The notes under the pieces are model-generated. The model was not told the origin of the DNA. It saw only the letters and a program-made list of their open reading frames with translations, and ran no database searches. 64,000 nt of DNA from Thalassotalea euphylliae (lineage in GTDB: Bacteria; Pseudomonadota; Gammaproteobacteria; Enterobacterales; Alteromonadaceae), in contig NZ_QUOV01000001.1 in NCBI RefSeq assembly GCF_003390395.1, forward strand, positions 62,001 through 126,000, written 5' to 3'. The stretch's first letter is position 1; the number at the start of each line of letters is the position of its first letter. This document shows positions 8,613 to 17,336 of this stretch, piece after piece. Position numbers and translations under genes: made by a program.

Positions 8613-9800
8613 TTATAGCACTTTGGCAATTGATTGCGCTAGGTAATCAACATTTGCTTTTGAAATACCAGCAATGCTCATGCGGCTTGAGCCGACCATG
8701 TAAACGCTAAATTCGTCTTGCAAGCGTTGTACTTGCTCTGGCGTAATGCCAAGGAATGAGAACATACCTTTTTGACGAACAATATGGCTAAAGTCGCGTG
8801 TGACGCCATTTTCGACTAGCTTATCAACGATCATTTGGCGGTTGCCGTTAATGCGATCGCGCATTTCTTTCAATTCGTCGTACCATTGGTTGCGTAGCTC
8901 GTCTGAGTTTAAAATGGTTTCTACTAACGCCGCGCCATGTGCTGGCGGCATTGAGTAAATCACACGAACGACGTGCAATAACACTGAGCTAGCGATATCT
9001 GCTGCCGCTGCTGATTTAGCAATCACGGTTGTCGCACCAATGCGCTCACGGTATAAGCCGAAATTCTTAGAACACGAGCTACAAACTACCATTTCTTCTG
9101 CGCTATCTGCCATTAAGCGCAGGCCGTAAGCATCTTCTTCTAAGCCGTCGCCAAAGCCTTGATAAGCCATATCAATCACTGGTAAGAAACCAATCGATTT
9201 AGCCACTTCGGCAACTTGTTGCCATTGCTCTTGGCTTAAGTCCATACCACTTGGGTTATGACAACAAGCGTGCAACAACACGGCGTCGTCAGCACTAACT
9301 TCTTTTAGGGCAGCTAACATGCCATCGAAGTCGAGCTTTTTGTTTTCAAAATCGTAGTAAGGGTAAGTTTTCACGGTCAGGCCGGCTGCTTGGAATAAAC
9401 CTGTGTGGTTAGCCCATGTTGGATCGCTCACCCAAATGGTTGCACCCGCTTTACAAGATTTAATAAATTCTGCAGCAACGCGCAAAGCACCCGTGCCACC
9501 TGGCGTAGAAACCGTACGCGCACGGTTATTGGTCAGTACTTGGTGCTCACCAAAAATTAACTCAGCCATTTTTTCGTTGAATAATGGCGAGCCGGTCGGG
9601 CCAATGTAGACCTTGGTATCTTCGGTATCGAAACGATGTTTCTCTGCTTTTTTAACACAATCTAAAATTGCGGTGTGACCAGCTTCGTTTTTATAAACGC
9701 CGACACCTAAATCAATTTTTTGCGAGTTTTCATCTTCACGATATTTTGCCAATAGACCCAGAATTGGATCTGCAGGACGTGGCTTTAAGCTACCAAACAT
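8613..9800 (-). CDS. class I aromatic/aspartate aminotransferase
   Basis: 395-residue PLP enzyme of the AspC/TyrB family. The PLP lysine is Lys245 in SSCSKNFGLYRERIG. HNPSG (residues 181-185) and the DMAYQGFG motif bind the cofactor. C-terminal MVGSSRMSIAG carries the arginine that holds the substrate alpha-carboxylate. It transfers amino groups between aspartate or aromatic amino acids and 2-oxoglutarate. Sequence alone does not decide between AspC-like and TyrB-like specificity, so no symbol is given. It is monocistronic with a strong terminator. Confidence 0.92.
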   Translation of the reverse strand: MFGSLKPRPADPILGLLAKYREDENSQKIDLGVGVYKNEAGHTAILDCVKKAEKHRFDTEDTKVYIGPTGSPLFNEKMAELIFGEHQVLTNNRARTVSTPGGTGALRVAAEFIKSCKAGATIWVSDPTWANHTGLFQAAGLTVKTYPYYDFENKKLDFDGMLAALKEVSADDAVLLHACCHNPSGMDLSQEQWQQVAEVAKSIGFLPVIDMAYQGFGDGLEEDAYGLRLMADSAEEMVVCSSCSKNFGLYRERIGATTVIAKSAAAADIASSVLLHVVRVIYSMPPAHGAALVETILNSDELRNQWYDELKEMRDRINGNRQMIVDKLVENGVTRDFSHIVRQKGMFSFLGITPEQVQRLQDEFSVYMVGSSRMSIAGISKANVDYLAQSIAKVL

Positions 9801-9920
9801 GACTCCATTTACCTTCTTGTTTGCGGGAGAGAAATACTGCGAAAGGACAGTACGATTACTGCCTAAGCATAGCTATTTGGATGGCTAAATAAAAGCGAAA
9901 AAAGCAACTTTCGCTTATCG

Positions 9921-9959
9921 TCAAAATAAAAATAGCGAATGAAAATTTTCATCCGCTAT
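9921..9959 (-). terminator. terminator after the DUF445 gene
   Basis: ATAGCGGATGAAAA / TTTTCATTCGCTAT stem on the minus strand followed by TTTTATTTT, about 30 bp beyond the DUF445 stop codon. Confidence 0.7.
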
Positions 9960-9990
9960 GACAAACAGTTAGAGAATTGATTAAAGTAAT

Positions 9991-10701
9991 TTAGAAGGTA
10001 TTCGTTAAGGCGGCAATCAAGCCAATAATACCGCCAAATACACCGCCCCAAACCACGAGCCAGCCCAAGTGTTTGCGGATCATATCTTGAATAATCTCTT
10101 TCACTAGCTGCGGGGTGAGTTCATCCAGTCGCTGCTGAATAATGTCGCTGACTTTTTCTTGCATATGAGCGATATTGCTGTCGCCTTCTAAGGACTCACG
10201 CAAATTCGTATGAAAGTCATCGGTTTGGGTGATGTCTTTAACTGCACTTTTCATTTTTTCGATAAAGGGCTCACGCATTGGCTGTAGCGCTTCACTGCCA
10301 CCAACCATGGCCAGCATGCCGCCGAATTGAGAATTTTCAATCACATCGACCAAGCCATCAAAAGCTGGGTTTAAATCCACTTTTTCAATCACTGGCTCTA
10401 AATTGATACTGGCGGCGCCACCTTTGTCATCTGATAAGAAGCGGTCGATATTTTCCTTGGTGAAAAACTGCTTCATCATCAGCTCACGAATACCGATTTT
10501 GAAATCTTCAAAGCGCGCGGGGATGACGCCAGAGCCATATAAACCAGGTACTTTTTCGAACAACATATGCACGGCTAACCAGTTGGTCACGGCGCCAGAC
10601 AGGGCAAATAAGCCAATGGCAAAAAGAATAGGCTGGGCACTTATATGGCCGATGATTACCAGCATCAGTGCGATAAGGTTAGTGACACTGCTTTTGTTCA
10701 C
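9991..10701 (-). CDS. DUF445 family membrane protein
   Basis: 236 residues. Two hydrophobic segments near the N-terminus (about 8-42, including the conserved ALSGAVTNWLAVHMLFE motif) and one at the C-terminus (about 212-232, WGGVFGGIIGLIAAL) flank a long soluble helical region. This is the DUF445 family, related to YjiN of E. coli, with no established biochemical role. The start is GTG at 10701, supported by an AAGGG ribosome-binding site 7 nt upstream. It has its own terminator and no functional neighbours. Confidence 0.85.
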   Translation of the reverse strand: MNKSSVTNLIALMLVIIGHISAQPILFAIGLFALSGAVTNWLAVHMLFEKVPGLYGSGVIPARFEDFKIGIRELMMKQFFTKENIDRFLSDDKGGAASINLEPVIEKVDLNPAFDGLVDVIENSQFGGMLAMVGGSEALQPMREPFIEKMKSAVKDITQTDDFHTNLRESLEGDSNIAHMQEKVSDIIQQRLDELTPQLVKEIIQDMIRKHLGWLVVWGGVFGGIIGLIAALTNTF

Positions 10702-10817
10702 TTGCGATCCCTTATTGGAAGATAGTTTTCAGTGATGGCAATGGTAGCAAGTCTATTGAATTGCTGACAATAGTTGCGCAAGATAAGCAAGACAGGAAAA
10801 AGAATAAGAAACTAGCT

Positions 10818-11693
10818 ATGTTGAAAAAACTCCTCACCAGCTTAATAGCGGCTGGCATGATATTAGCGAGCTGTCAGGCGCTTGCTGAAACCCAATGGCG
10901 TACCGTTAGTCCAGATAACTTAATGGTGATGACGCTGCCCCATGGCAAAGTCGTGTTCGAACTTGCACCACAGTTTTCACCTAAGCATGTTGCTCACTTT
11001 AAAGCGTTAGCCGCGAGTGGCCATTATGATGGCAATAAGTTTTATCGGGTAATTGATGGCTTTGTCGCCCAAGCAGGCCCAGATGAAAGCGCGCCAGAAA
11101 ACAAGGACAAGAAACCTCAGACGATCGCCATGGAAAGCGAGTGGTCTTTGGCGAAATCACCTAAGATTACGCCAGTGCAATCGCCGGATTTATTTGCGGA
11201 GCAAACGGGTTTTAGTGGCGGTTTCGCACTCGCCAGTGACAGCAAAGCAAACAAAGCTTGGCTTACCCATTGCCCGGGCGTGCTGGCGCTAGCACGCGGT
11301 AATGATCCGGACTCTGGCAGCAGTCACTTTTATATTACTAATGGTCAGGCTCCGCGTTATTTAGATCGCATTATGACGATATTTGGCCGCGTGGTTTACG
11401 GCATGCCGCATGTACAAGCCATCACCCGCACAGCGGTAATTGAAGGCGAGGCGCCAGTCGATAAAGCGGACTTTACGCCCATTGTTAACATGGCCTTGAT
11501 GTCGAGCTTGCCAGCCAGTGAGCAACTGGTGATTCAAGTGGAAGATACTGAATCAGCAGCGTTTGCCAAAAAACTGGTAGATCGTCGCGATCGCAGTCAT
11601 GCGTTTTTCTACAAAAAGCCACCGCCCGTATTAGATGTTTGCCAAGTACCTGTAGCAAGCAGAATCGTGCCCGCGAATATCGATAAAGGCTAA
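10818..11693 (+). CDS. exported cyclophilin-type peptidyl-prolyl isomerase
   Basis: Cyclophilin domain at about residues 30-215: VVFELAPQFSPKHVAHF, KFYRVIDGFVAQAG with the catalytic arginine, SHFYITNGQAPRYLD and IFGRVVYGM. The frame opens at 10761, but the ATG at 10818 (291 aa) gives a proper signal peptide (MLKKLLTSLIAAGMILASC). LASC fits a lipobox, and a signal peptidase I site (ALA-ET) follows, so it may be a periplasmic lipoprotein or a free periplasmic protein. A C-terminal extension of about 75 residues goes beyond the cyclophilin fold. It converges with the alpha/beta hydrolase gene, leaving a 6-bp gap. Confidence 0.85.
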   Translation: MLKKLLTSLIAAGMILASCQALAETQWRTVSPDNLMVMTLPHGKVVFELAPQFSPKHVAHFKALAASGHYDGNKFYRVIDGFVAQAGPDESAPENKDKKPQTIAMESEWSLAKSPKITPVQSPDLFAEQTGFSGGFALASDSKANKAWLTHCPGVLALARGNDPDSGSSHFYITNGQAPRYLDRIMTIFGRVVYGMPHVQAITRTAVIEGEAPVDKADFTPIVNMALMSSLPASEQLVIQVEDTESAAFAKKLVDRRDRSHAFFYKKPPPVLDVCQVPVASRIVPANIDKG

Positions 11694-11699
11694 TAAAAG

Positions 11700-12611
11700 C
11701 TAACGGCAATATGACGTTAACCAATCAGTGGTGCGTTTTGCTAGCGCAATGCGGTTCCATGAAAAACTATGATCGCCGGCCATTTCTAAATAGCTGGCAT
11801 TAGTTGCCCCTTGCTGTTTAGCGCTGGCGATCAAGCCTGCGCTATCTTTTGGGGAAATAATCACTAAATCGCCCACTTGGTAGATGTCTTGTTTGCCTTG
11901 TACGATCAATACTGGTTGCGTTTTAAACTTGCCCATTTGCGGCGCTAAGTGAAAGGCCTTTGCTTTCGCCTCTTTTAACGCATCAACAAATGAATAGCCT
12001 TTGAGCGGTAGCAATGGGTAGCTCATGTAGGGATCGCTGGCAACAACATTAAAATCAGCAAGCTGTTTCGCGACACCGCCAATATCGGTTGGCGCTATTG
12101 CTAGGGTACATTGTGTGCTTTGGTTGATACCAGAATAGAGCGCATTAAAGCCACCTAAGCTGTGGCCCACTAGGCTAATTTTCTGGTGATCAATAAACTC
12201 ACTGTGTGGAAATTTGCCTGTGCGAATGAGCTTGATGACATTCGCCGTATCAGCCACTTGATTGGCAATGCCGTACTGACCTTCGGCGCCCCAAGCGCCG
12301 CGATAATGGAAAAAGATCACGTTAAAACCAGCCCGGCGATAGACTTGTGCTAAGTCCAAGTTTTTCTCATTGCCGGGAAAGCCATGTAGCAAAATAATGG
12401 TAGGGTGTGGCCCTTTGCCATTCGCCTTGTACATGATCATTGGCATCGCTGAGCCATCTGATTCGATATTGCCCTCAAAAATGCTGGGTGGCGAGCTAAA
12501 GTCCACTTTGTCGAGATCTTCAACCACAGGATTAAAGGTATTGGCAAGCGCACCAGTTGCTAGTGATAGCGTTGAAACAAACAACATCAACCGTAAAAGT
12601 AAGTGAAGCAT
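11700..12611 (-). CDS. exported alpha/beta hydrolase
   Basis: About 303 residues with a signal peptide ending ...SLATGALA. LLHGFPGNEKNLD is the oxyanion-hole segment and LVGHSLGGFNAL is the nucleophile elbow with its serine. GDHSFSW near the C-terminus supplies the histidine. This is a dienelactone hydrolase/prolyl-oligopeptidase-like esterase or peptidase of unknown substrate. The frame begins at 12629, but the ATG at 12611 gives a cleaner signal peptide and has AAGAG upstream. Periplasmic location is inferred. Confidence 0.82.
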   Translation of the reverse strand: MLHLLLRLMLFVSTLSLATGALANTFNPVVEDLDKVDFSSPPSIFEGNIESDGSAMPMIMYKANGKGPHPTIILLHGFPGNEKNLDLAQVYRRAGFNVIFFHYRGAWGAEGQYGIANQVADTANVIKLIRTGKFPHSEFIDHQKISLVGHSLGGFNALYSGINQSTQCTLAIAPTDIGGVAKQLADFNVVASDPYMSYPLLPLKGYSFVDALKEAKAKAFHLAPQMGKFKTQPVLIVQGKQDIYQVGDLVIISPKDSAGLIASAKQQGATNASYLEMAGDHSFSWNRIALAKRTTDWLTSYCR

Positions 12612-12807
12612 CTCATTGTCTCTTCTCATTAGTTAATTATTTTAGTCAGTTATTTTTCGTCCATTGAATTCACCATAAGCTTTGTCATTGAGATCTGCAA
12701 CAGGAGTGGATTACCTAACAGTGAAGATTAATGTCATCTTATCTTGGCCTGACAACGTAATGTAAACACACGCTGTTTAAGCAAGTTATCGTCTGGGTAG
12801 GCATCAC

Positions 12808-14166
12808 GTGATGAACACTGGCATATTTATTTTTAGCAATGATTTACGCATTCAAGACAATCGTGCGTTATTTGAAGCGGCGCGCCAATGCCAGCGGCTG
12901 ATACTTTTGTATGTGATTGATGAAAGGCAAAATAACCACGAGCAGTATCAATGCAAGGCGGTTGGCCAGCATCGACAAGCATTCATTGCACAAGCACTGA
13001 CTGACTTGGCGCAACAAGTACTTTTGCTCGACCAGCACTTAGTAATTCAAAAAGGTGCCACATCAGAGGTGCTGAAGCATCTGGTCACCGTTTACGATGT
13101 GGATACCATTTATTACTCGGCAACAGGCGATTACCGTCAACAGCATTTGTTTGCCCATTATCAACAACAAATCACGCCGATTAGAATCGGTGCTGGAAAA
13201 GCTGATGTTAAATGGCAAGGCATTTGGCAGCACACCTTGTTTGAGCAAGCTCAGTTACCTTTCGCGCTTGATGATATTCCCACAACGTTCAGTAAATTTC
13301 GTCGCCAGCTTGAGAAAAAGCTGCCCGCCATTGCTAAACCACAGCAGCTTACTAGCTTGCCGCCAAGTCCTGAATTACTGGCTTTTGATTTAGGTAGTGA
13401 TGCAGCCTTGGCCGCGCTGTTAAACCCAGACACTCCCAGCTTTTTTGACGGTGGTAGCCATGCTGGCGAATTACAGTTGGCGATTTATTTTCAAAGTGAA
13501 CTGCCACAGCACTACAAAGAAACCCGTAATGCCCTTGATGATTGGTCGTCGTCAACCAAGTTTAGCCCATGGTTAGCTGCTGGATGTTTGTCGCCACGAC
13601 AAGTGTATTGGGCGTTAAAAAAACATGAACGTCAGCAAGGTGAGAACGAGTCAACCTACTGGATATTCTTTGAGTTACTGTGGCGTGACTACTTTCACTG
13701 GTTGGCACAAAAGATTGGTGCCCATTTGTACGCTTTTACGGGTATGCATGATCACAAACCGCTGACGAGCTTCCACGGTGAGCGCTTTGTTAAATGGCAG
13801 CTCGGCCTAACACCTTATCCACTGGTTAATGCCATTATGCATCAGCTTAATGACACTGGTTATATTTCAAATCGAGCGCGGCAAATTACCGCTAGCTGTT
13901 TAGTTAATGAGTTGTCGTTAGATTGGCGTTATGGTGCAGCTTATTTTCAACAGCAATTAATTGATTATGATGCCGTGGTCAATTGGGGTAATTGGCAGTA
14001 TATCGCCGGTGTTGGTGCTGACCCACGCGGTGGTCGCCACTTTAATCTTCAAAAACAACAGCAGTTGTTTGACCCCAACAATGAATATATTGCTAAGTGG
14101 CACGGTGAGCAGCTAGCGGAGCCGATTGACTCTGTCGATATAGTTGATTGGCCGATAGCCAAATAG
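12808..14166 (+). CDS. DASH-family cryptochrome/photolyase
   Basis: About 451 residues. An N-terminal photolyase alpha/beta domain (GIFIFSNDLRIQDNRAL) is followed by the FAD-binding domain. TFSKFRRQLEK and WRYGAAYFQQQLIDYD...WGNWQYIAGVGADPRGGRHFN are hallmarks of cryptochrome DASH, which repairs cyclobutane dimers in single-stranded or looped DNA and may also sense blue light. The start may be GTG 12808 or the adjacent ATG 12811; GGGTAGG lies upstream. It opens a photorepair cluster with DUF2256 and an Fe-S photolyase, but a repeat element separates it from them. Confidence 0.93.
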   Translation: MMNTGIFIFSNDLRIQDNRALFEAARQCQRLILLYVIDERQNNHEQYQCKAVGQHRQAFIAQALTDLAQQVLLLDQHLVIQKGATSEVLKHLVTVYDVDTIYYSATGDYRQQHLFAHYQQQITPIRIGAGKADVKWQGIWQHTLFEQAQLPFALDDIPTTFSKFRRQLEKKLPAIAKPQQLTSLPPSPELLAFDLGSDAALAALLNPDTPSFFDGGSHAGELQLAIYFQSELPQHYKETRNALDDWSSSTKFSPWLAAGCLSPRQVYWALKKHERQQGENESTYWIFFELLWRDYFHWLAQKIGAHLYAFTGMHDHKPLTSFHGERFVKWQLGLTPYPLVNAIMHQLNDTGYISNRARQITASCLVNELSLDWRYGAAYFQQQLIDYDAVVNWGNWQYIAGVGADPRGGRHFNLQKQQQLFDPNNEYIAKWHGEQLAEPIDSVDIVDWPIAK

Positions 14167-14198
14167 CTGTTAAGGCTTGGCTCACTATGGCTTAGCTA

Positions 14199-14462
14199 AT
14201 ACCAATTTGATCAATTATTTAGCCTCTCAGAATGACATAAGCAGTATTAGAACAAACGAAATTTATGACGATATAGTTGTTCTACATCAAGTGAATTTTG
14301 TGCAGTTATCATGCTGCTTATGCATTCCCAAGGGCGAGTTTTAAAGGCTCATATACTGCGTTATGGCGTTTGACAAGGGAATAACCATTCTCTACACGCC
14401 AAGCCTTGTCTATGAGCCTTTAAATTCTCGCTGAGTGATCAAATAATTATTCAATTTGGTAT
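14199..14462. repeat. 264-bp nested inverted-repeat element (MITE-like), copy 1
   Basis: The ends are imperfect inverted repeats: ATACCAATTTGATCAATTAT at 14199 and its near complement ending CAATTTGGTAT at 14462. Inside are two further stems. GAATGACATAAGCAG (14230-14244) pairs with CTGCTTATGCATTC (14314-14327), enclosing TAGAACAA/TTGTTCTA. GCGAG-TTTTAAAGGCTCATA (14334-14353) pairs with TATGAGCCTTTAAA-TTCTCGC (14411-14431). No ORF is present. It fills the gap of more than 300 bases between the DASH gene and the DUF2256 gene. Related copies are at 39913-40123 and 45130-45184. Confidence 0.85.
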
Positions 14463-14485
14463 AACAAAACATGGTGTTGAATGTA

Positions 14486-14629
14486 ATGCATAGCAAACCG
14501 CATTTACCTTATAAAACTTGCCCTGTGTGTGATCGTCCGTTTTCGTGGCGCAAAAAATGGCGCAACTGTTGGACTGAGGTGATCTACTGCTCTAAGCGTT
14601 GCCGTAGCAACAAGCCCCAACAAACCTGA
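14486..14629 (+). CDS. DUF2256 zinc-knuckle mini-protein
   Basis: A 47-residue protein, [20 protein letters not shown] then WRKKWRNCW and [10 protein letters not shown]. The CPVC, NCW and CSKRC cysteines match the DUF2256 family, which is commonly found beside photolyase and cryptochrome genes. A zinc-binding fold is likely; the function is unknown. An in-frame ATG at 14471 would give 52 residues, but family members begin close to the PHLP(Y/T)KTCPVC stretch. It is 22 bp upstream of the Fe-S photolyase gene, so an operon is likely. Confidence 0.85.
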   Translation: MHSKPHLPYKTCPVCDRPFSWRKKWRNCWTEVIYCSKRCRSNKPQQT

Positions 14630-14651
14630 TCAGAGTGACGAGGATGTTTAG

Positions 14652-16292
14652 ATGCCACTTCAACGTTTGGTGCCTGAGAAAAGCGCCAATGAAGGCGCTA
14701 ACAAAGGTGTTAGCAAAGACAACCAAGAAGCATACAAAGAACTTAGATTAATTTTAGGTGATCAGTTAAACGCTGGGCACTCGTGGTATCAAACCAAACA
14801 AAGTGATGTCTTGTATGTGATTGCTGAACTTAAGCAAGAACAGAGCTATGTGAAGCATCATGTGCAAAAGATTCAGGCATTTTTCTTGGCGATGTCACAA
14901 TTTGCCGATGCACTCAGCCAAGCAGGCCATCAAGTCTTGCATCTGACCTTAGATGATACGCAAGATTTCCAAGATTTACCGAGTTTACTTACTCATTTAC
15001 TAATGCGTTATCAATGCCAATGCTTTAGTTATCAGCGCCCTGATGAGTATCGCTTAGCGGAGCAATTGTTTAACTTTGCTAGCCGTTTTAGTGGTCAAAG
15101 TCGATGTGTTGAAACAGAACACTTTTTCTTAAACTTCAATGAGCTTAGTGATTATTTTCAAGCAGACAAACGCCATCGTTTGGAAGTGTTTTACCGCAAA
15201 ATGCGCAAGCGTTTTAATTACCTGATGGCGGGTGATGAGCCTGAAGGGGGTCAGTGGAATTATGATCAGGACAATCGCCACAAGTTAAAGCCCAAAGATA
15301 TTGAACAGCTACCTGAACCACTTGTTTTTGCTAATGACGTTGCAGCGATTAATCAACGTTTGCAAAAGCACAATATTGCTAATTTTGGTGAGCAATCGGA
15401 TCAATTGCTTTGGCCAGTTAATCGCCGTCAAGCAAAGGAGTTACTGGAACACTTTTGCGTTAGATGTTTACCAAAGTTTGGCCAATTTCAAGATGCGATG
15501 ACCTGCCAAGGGCAAGATATGATGTCCGATCGTCAGTGGAGCTTGTATCACGCCCGCTTATCGTTTGCGCTGAACGCGAAAATACTGTCACCACAGCATG
15601 TGGTAGACGCGGCAATTGATTACTATCGTCTTCAACCCGAGCTAATATCGCTCGCGCAAATTGAGGGCTTTGTTCGTCAAATTCTGGGGTGGCGTGAGTT
15701 TGTTCGCGGTATTTATTGGGCGAATATGCCTAATTACGCTGAGCAGAATAATTTGTCAGCTAATGAACAACTACCGACATGGTTTTGGACGGGTAAAACG
15801 AAAATGAACTGTCTGCATCATGCGATACAGCAGTCATTGCAATATGCCTATGCCCACCATATTCAGCGTTTAATGATCACCGGTAACTTTTGCTTGCTGG
15901 CGGGAATTCACCCCGATCAGGTCGATGCTTGGTATCTTGGCATTTATATCGATGCTATTGAATGGGTTGAAATGCCAAATACGCGTGGCATGAGCCAGTT
16001 TGCTGATGGCGGTATTGTCGCTTCAAAAGCCTATGCAGCGTCAGGCAACTATGTTGATAAAATGAGTGATTACTGCAAGTCGTGCGCGTACAAAGTGAAA
16101 GAAAAAACAACCGATGACGCTTGCCCACTCAACAGCTTGTACTGGCATTTTATGACCCGTCATCGCGATAAGTTTGGTACGAATCCGAGGCAGGCCATGG
16201 TTTATCGCAATTGGGATAAGCAGTCAGAGAGTCAACAGGCTGCAATTTTAGCGAAAGCGGATCGTTTGCTGTTGCAGCTTGATAAGCTGTGA
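14652..16292 (+). CDS. iron-sulfur bacterial cryptochrome/(6-4) photolyase (FeS-BCP)
   Basis: 546 residues. The N-terminal LRLILGDQLN region is the DUF523-independent photolyase-like domain typical of the FeS-BCP class. The C-terminal FAD domain includes GWREFVRGIYW and ITGNFCLLAGIHPDQVDAWY. Cys387, Cys475, Cys478 and Cys491 have exactly the 88/3/13 spacing of the 4Fe-4S ligands known in PhrB of Agrobacterium. The role is repair of (6-4) photoproducts or light signalling. About 35 variable residues precede the domain. GAGG lies 8 nt before the ATG. Downstream of the DUF2256 gene. Confidence 0.93.
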   Translation: MPLQRLVPEKSANEGANKGVSKDNQEAYKELRLILGDQLNAGHSWYQTKQSDVLYVIAELKQEQSYVKHHVQKIQAFFLAMSQFADALSQAGHQVLHLTLDDTQDFQDLPSLLTHLLMRYQCQCFSYQRPDEYRLAEQLFNFASRFSGQSRCVETEHFFLNFNELSDYFQADKRHRLEVFYRKMRKRFNYLMAGDEPEGGQWNYDQDNRHKLKPKDIEQLPEPLVFANDVAAINQRLQKHNIANFGEQSDQLLWPVNRRQAKELLEHFCVRCLPKFGQFQDAMTCQGQDMMSDRQWSLYHARLSFALNAKILSPQHVVDAAIDYYRLQPELISLAQIEGFVRQILGWREFVRGIYWANMPNYAEQNNLSANEQLPTWFWTGKTKMNCLHHAIQQSLQYAYAHHIQRLMITGNFCLLAGIHPDQVDAWYLGIYIDAIEWVEMPNTRGMSQFADGGIVASKAYAASGNYVDKMSDYCKSCAYKVKEKTTDDACPLNSLYWHFMTRHRDKFGTNPRQAMVYRNWDKQSESQQAAILAKADRLLLQLDKL

Positions 16293-16330
16293 GCCGCTTC
16301 TAAACCGCCAATAGGTTTTAATTTTTCTGG

Positions 16331-17020
16331 CTAGTTTTCGACAATCGCAAATTGACCATCAAATGGTGTCGATTGTTTGCCGTCTAGGGTCAGGTTACTG
16401 ACTGGTTTATCGGGTTTTGCATAGCTTAAGCGCGATAACCGTTGGGTAACGTGATAACTGTCTAACCCTGAAATCGCCACTGTTTCAATGGTTTCAATAT
16501 CGAGGTAACCGTCAGCCCGCAGGGCATTTTCAGCGACGTGAATTTGTTGTATTTCACCGATAATAAATTCCGTGTTATTGGCTTCAATTGGCTTAATATC
16601 AATTAACTTAACACCGTATTTTAATTGGCTTTCACCAACAAAAGGGGCGTCGAAATTGGCAATAAACTCAGCGCTTAGGCCAACTAAATCAAATTCACTT
16701 TGCTCTTGTGCATAACGCGCTGAAGTTTGATGCGCTGCTTGCCAAAATTCTGCTGAAACTTGGTTAACGGTAAACAGGCCGGTTTCGGCAATATTTGAAA
16801 AGGTATGGCGTGGCACTGAGTTCGGTCGCATGATTAACCCAATGAGCGGCGGGTTTGCTCCTAAATGAACAACTGAACTAACAATAGCGAGGTTTAGCTG
16901 ACCGTCAGCGTCTTGTGAGCCAATAAGATTAGCACTCTTAAAGCCAGACAAGCTGTTGATCAGCCGAGCGCGGTACCTGTGCTCTAAATTGTTTAAATCA
17001 TCACGTTCAAATGTTTTCAT
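16331..17020 (-). CDS. flavin reductase-like (DIM6/NTAB) FMN-binding protein
   Basis: 229 residues with a flavin-reductase-like split-barrel fold: NLIGSQDADGQLNLAIVSSVVHLGANPPLIGLIMRP and HTFSNIAETGLFTVN are the FMN-binding segments. The exact substrate is unknown. Members of this family reduce or bind FMN. It faces the Fe-S photolyase gene tail-to-tail within the photorepair cluster, so a role in flavin supply or redox of the photolyases is an attractive inference, not shown by sequence. Confidence 0.85.
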   Translation of the reverse strand: MKTFERDDLNNLEHRYRARLINSLSGFKSANLIGSQDADGQLNLAIVSSVVHLGANPPLIGLIMRPNSVPRHTFSNIAETGLFTVNQVSAEFWQAAHQTSARYAQEQSEFDLVGLSAEFIANFDAPFVGESQLKYGVKLIDIKPIEANNTEFIIGEIQQIHVAENALRADGYLDIETIETVAISGLDSYHVTQRLSRLSYAKPDKPVSNLTLDGKQSTPFDGQFAIVEN

Positions 17021-17094
17021 TACTGCCTATACCTATTGCTGTCTCTATACTTTGCTTATTGATGTCGATTACTGTTGCAGATCATCGCCAATAG

Positions 17095-17310
17095 TTACTG
17101 CCAACCCTGACGCCATGTTGAAGAATCTTTTAGGTCGCGCCAATTAATCGCTTGAATGCGTTTACTCATCACCGCTTGCAGTTCACAAAGGATTACTTTG
17201 CCGTCTTCATCAAATTCAACCTTGGTCACGGCAAAGTGCTTTTCTTTATTCACAGGTTGGGTGTGCGTCCATTTCGAATGGAGCAACTTACGTGGTGCAA
17301 CTTGATTCAT
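17095..17310 (-). CDS. TIGR02450 family small tryptophan-rich protein
   Basis: 71 residues. The conserved pattern is PRKLLHSKWT, PVNKEKHFAVTKVEFDE, AVMSKR and INWRDLKDSSTWRQGW, matching the TIGR02450 family of unknown function. It is basic and rich in tryptophan, with no signal peptide. It lies 26 bp downstream of the CIA30 gene on the same strand, so the two probably share a transcript. The family is often seen near photolyase genes in marine gammaproteobacteria, from general knowledge. Confidence 0.85.
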   Translation of the reverse strand: MNQVAPRKLLHSKWTHTQPVNKEKHFAVTKVEFDEDGKVILCELQAVMSKRIQAINWRDLKDSSTWRQGWQ

Positions 17311-17336
17311 GCTGGAAAATGCGTTTTAACAACTGA

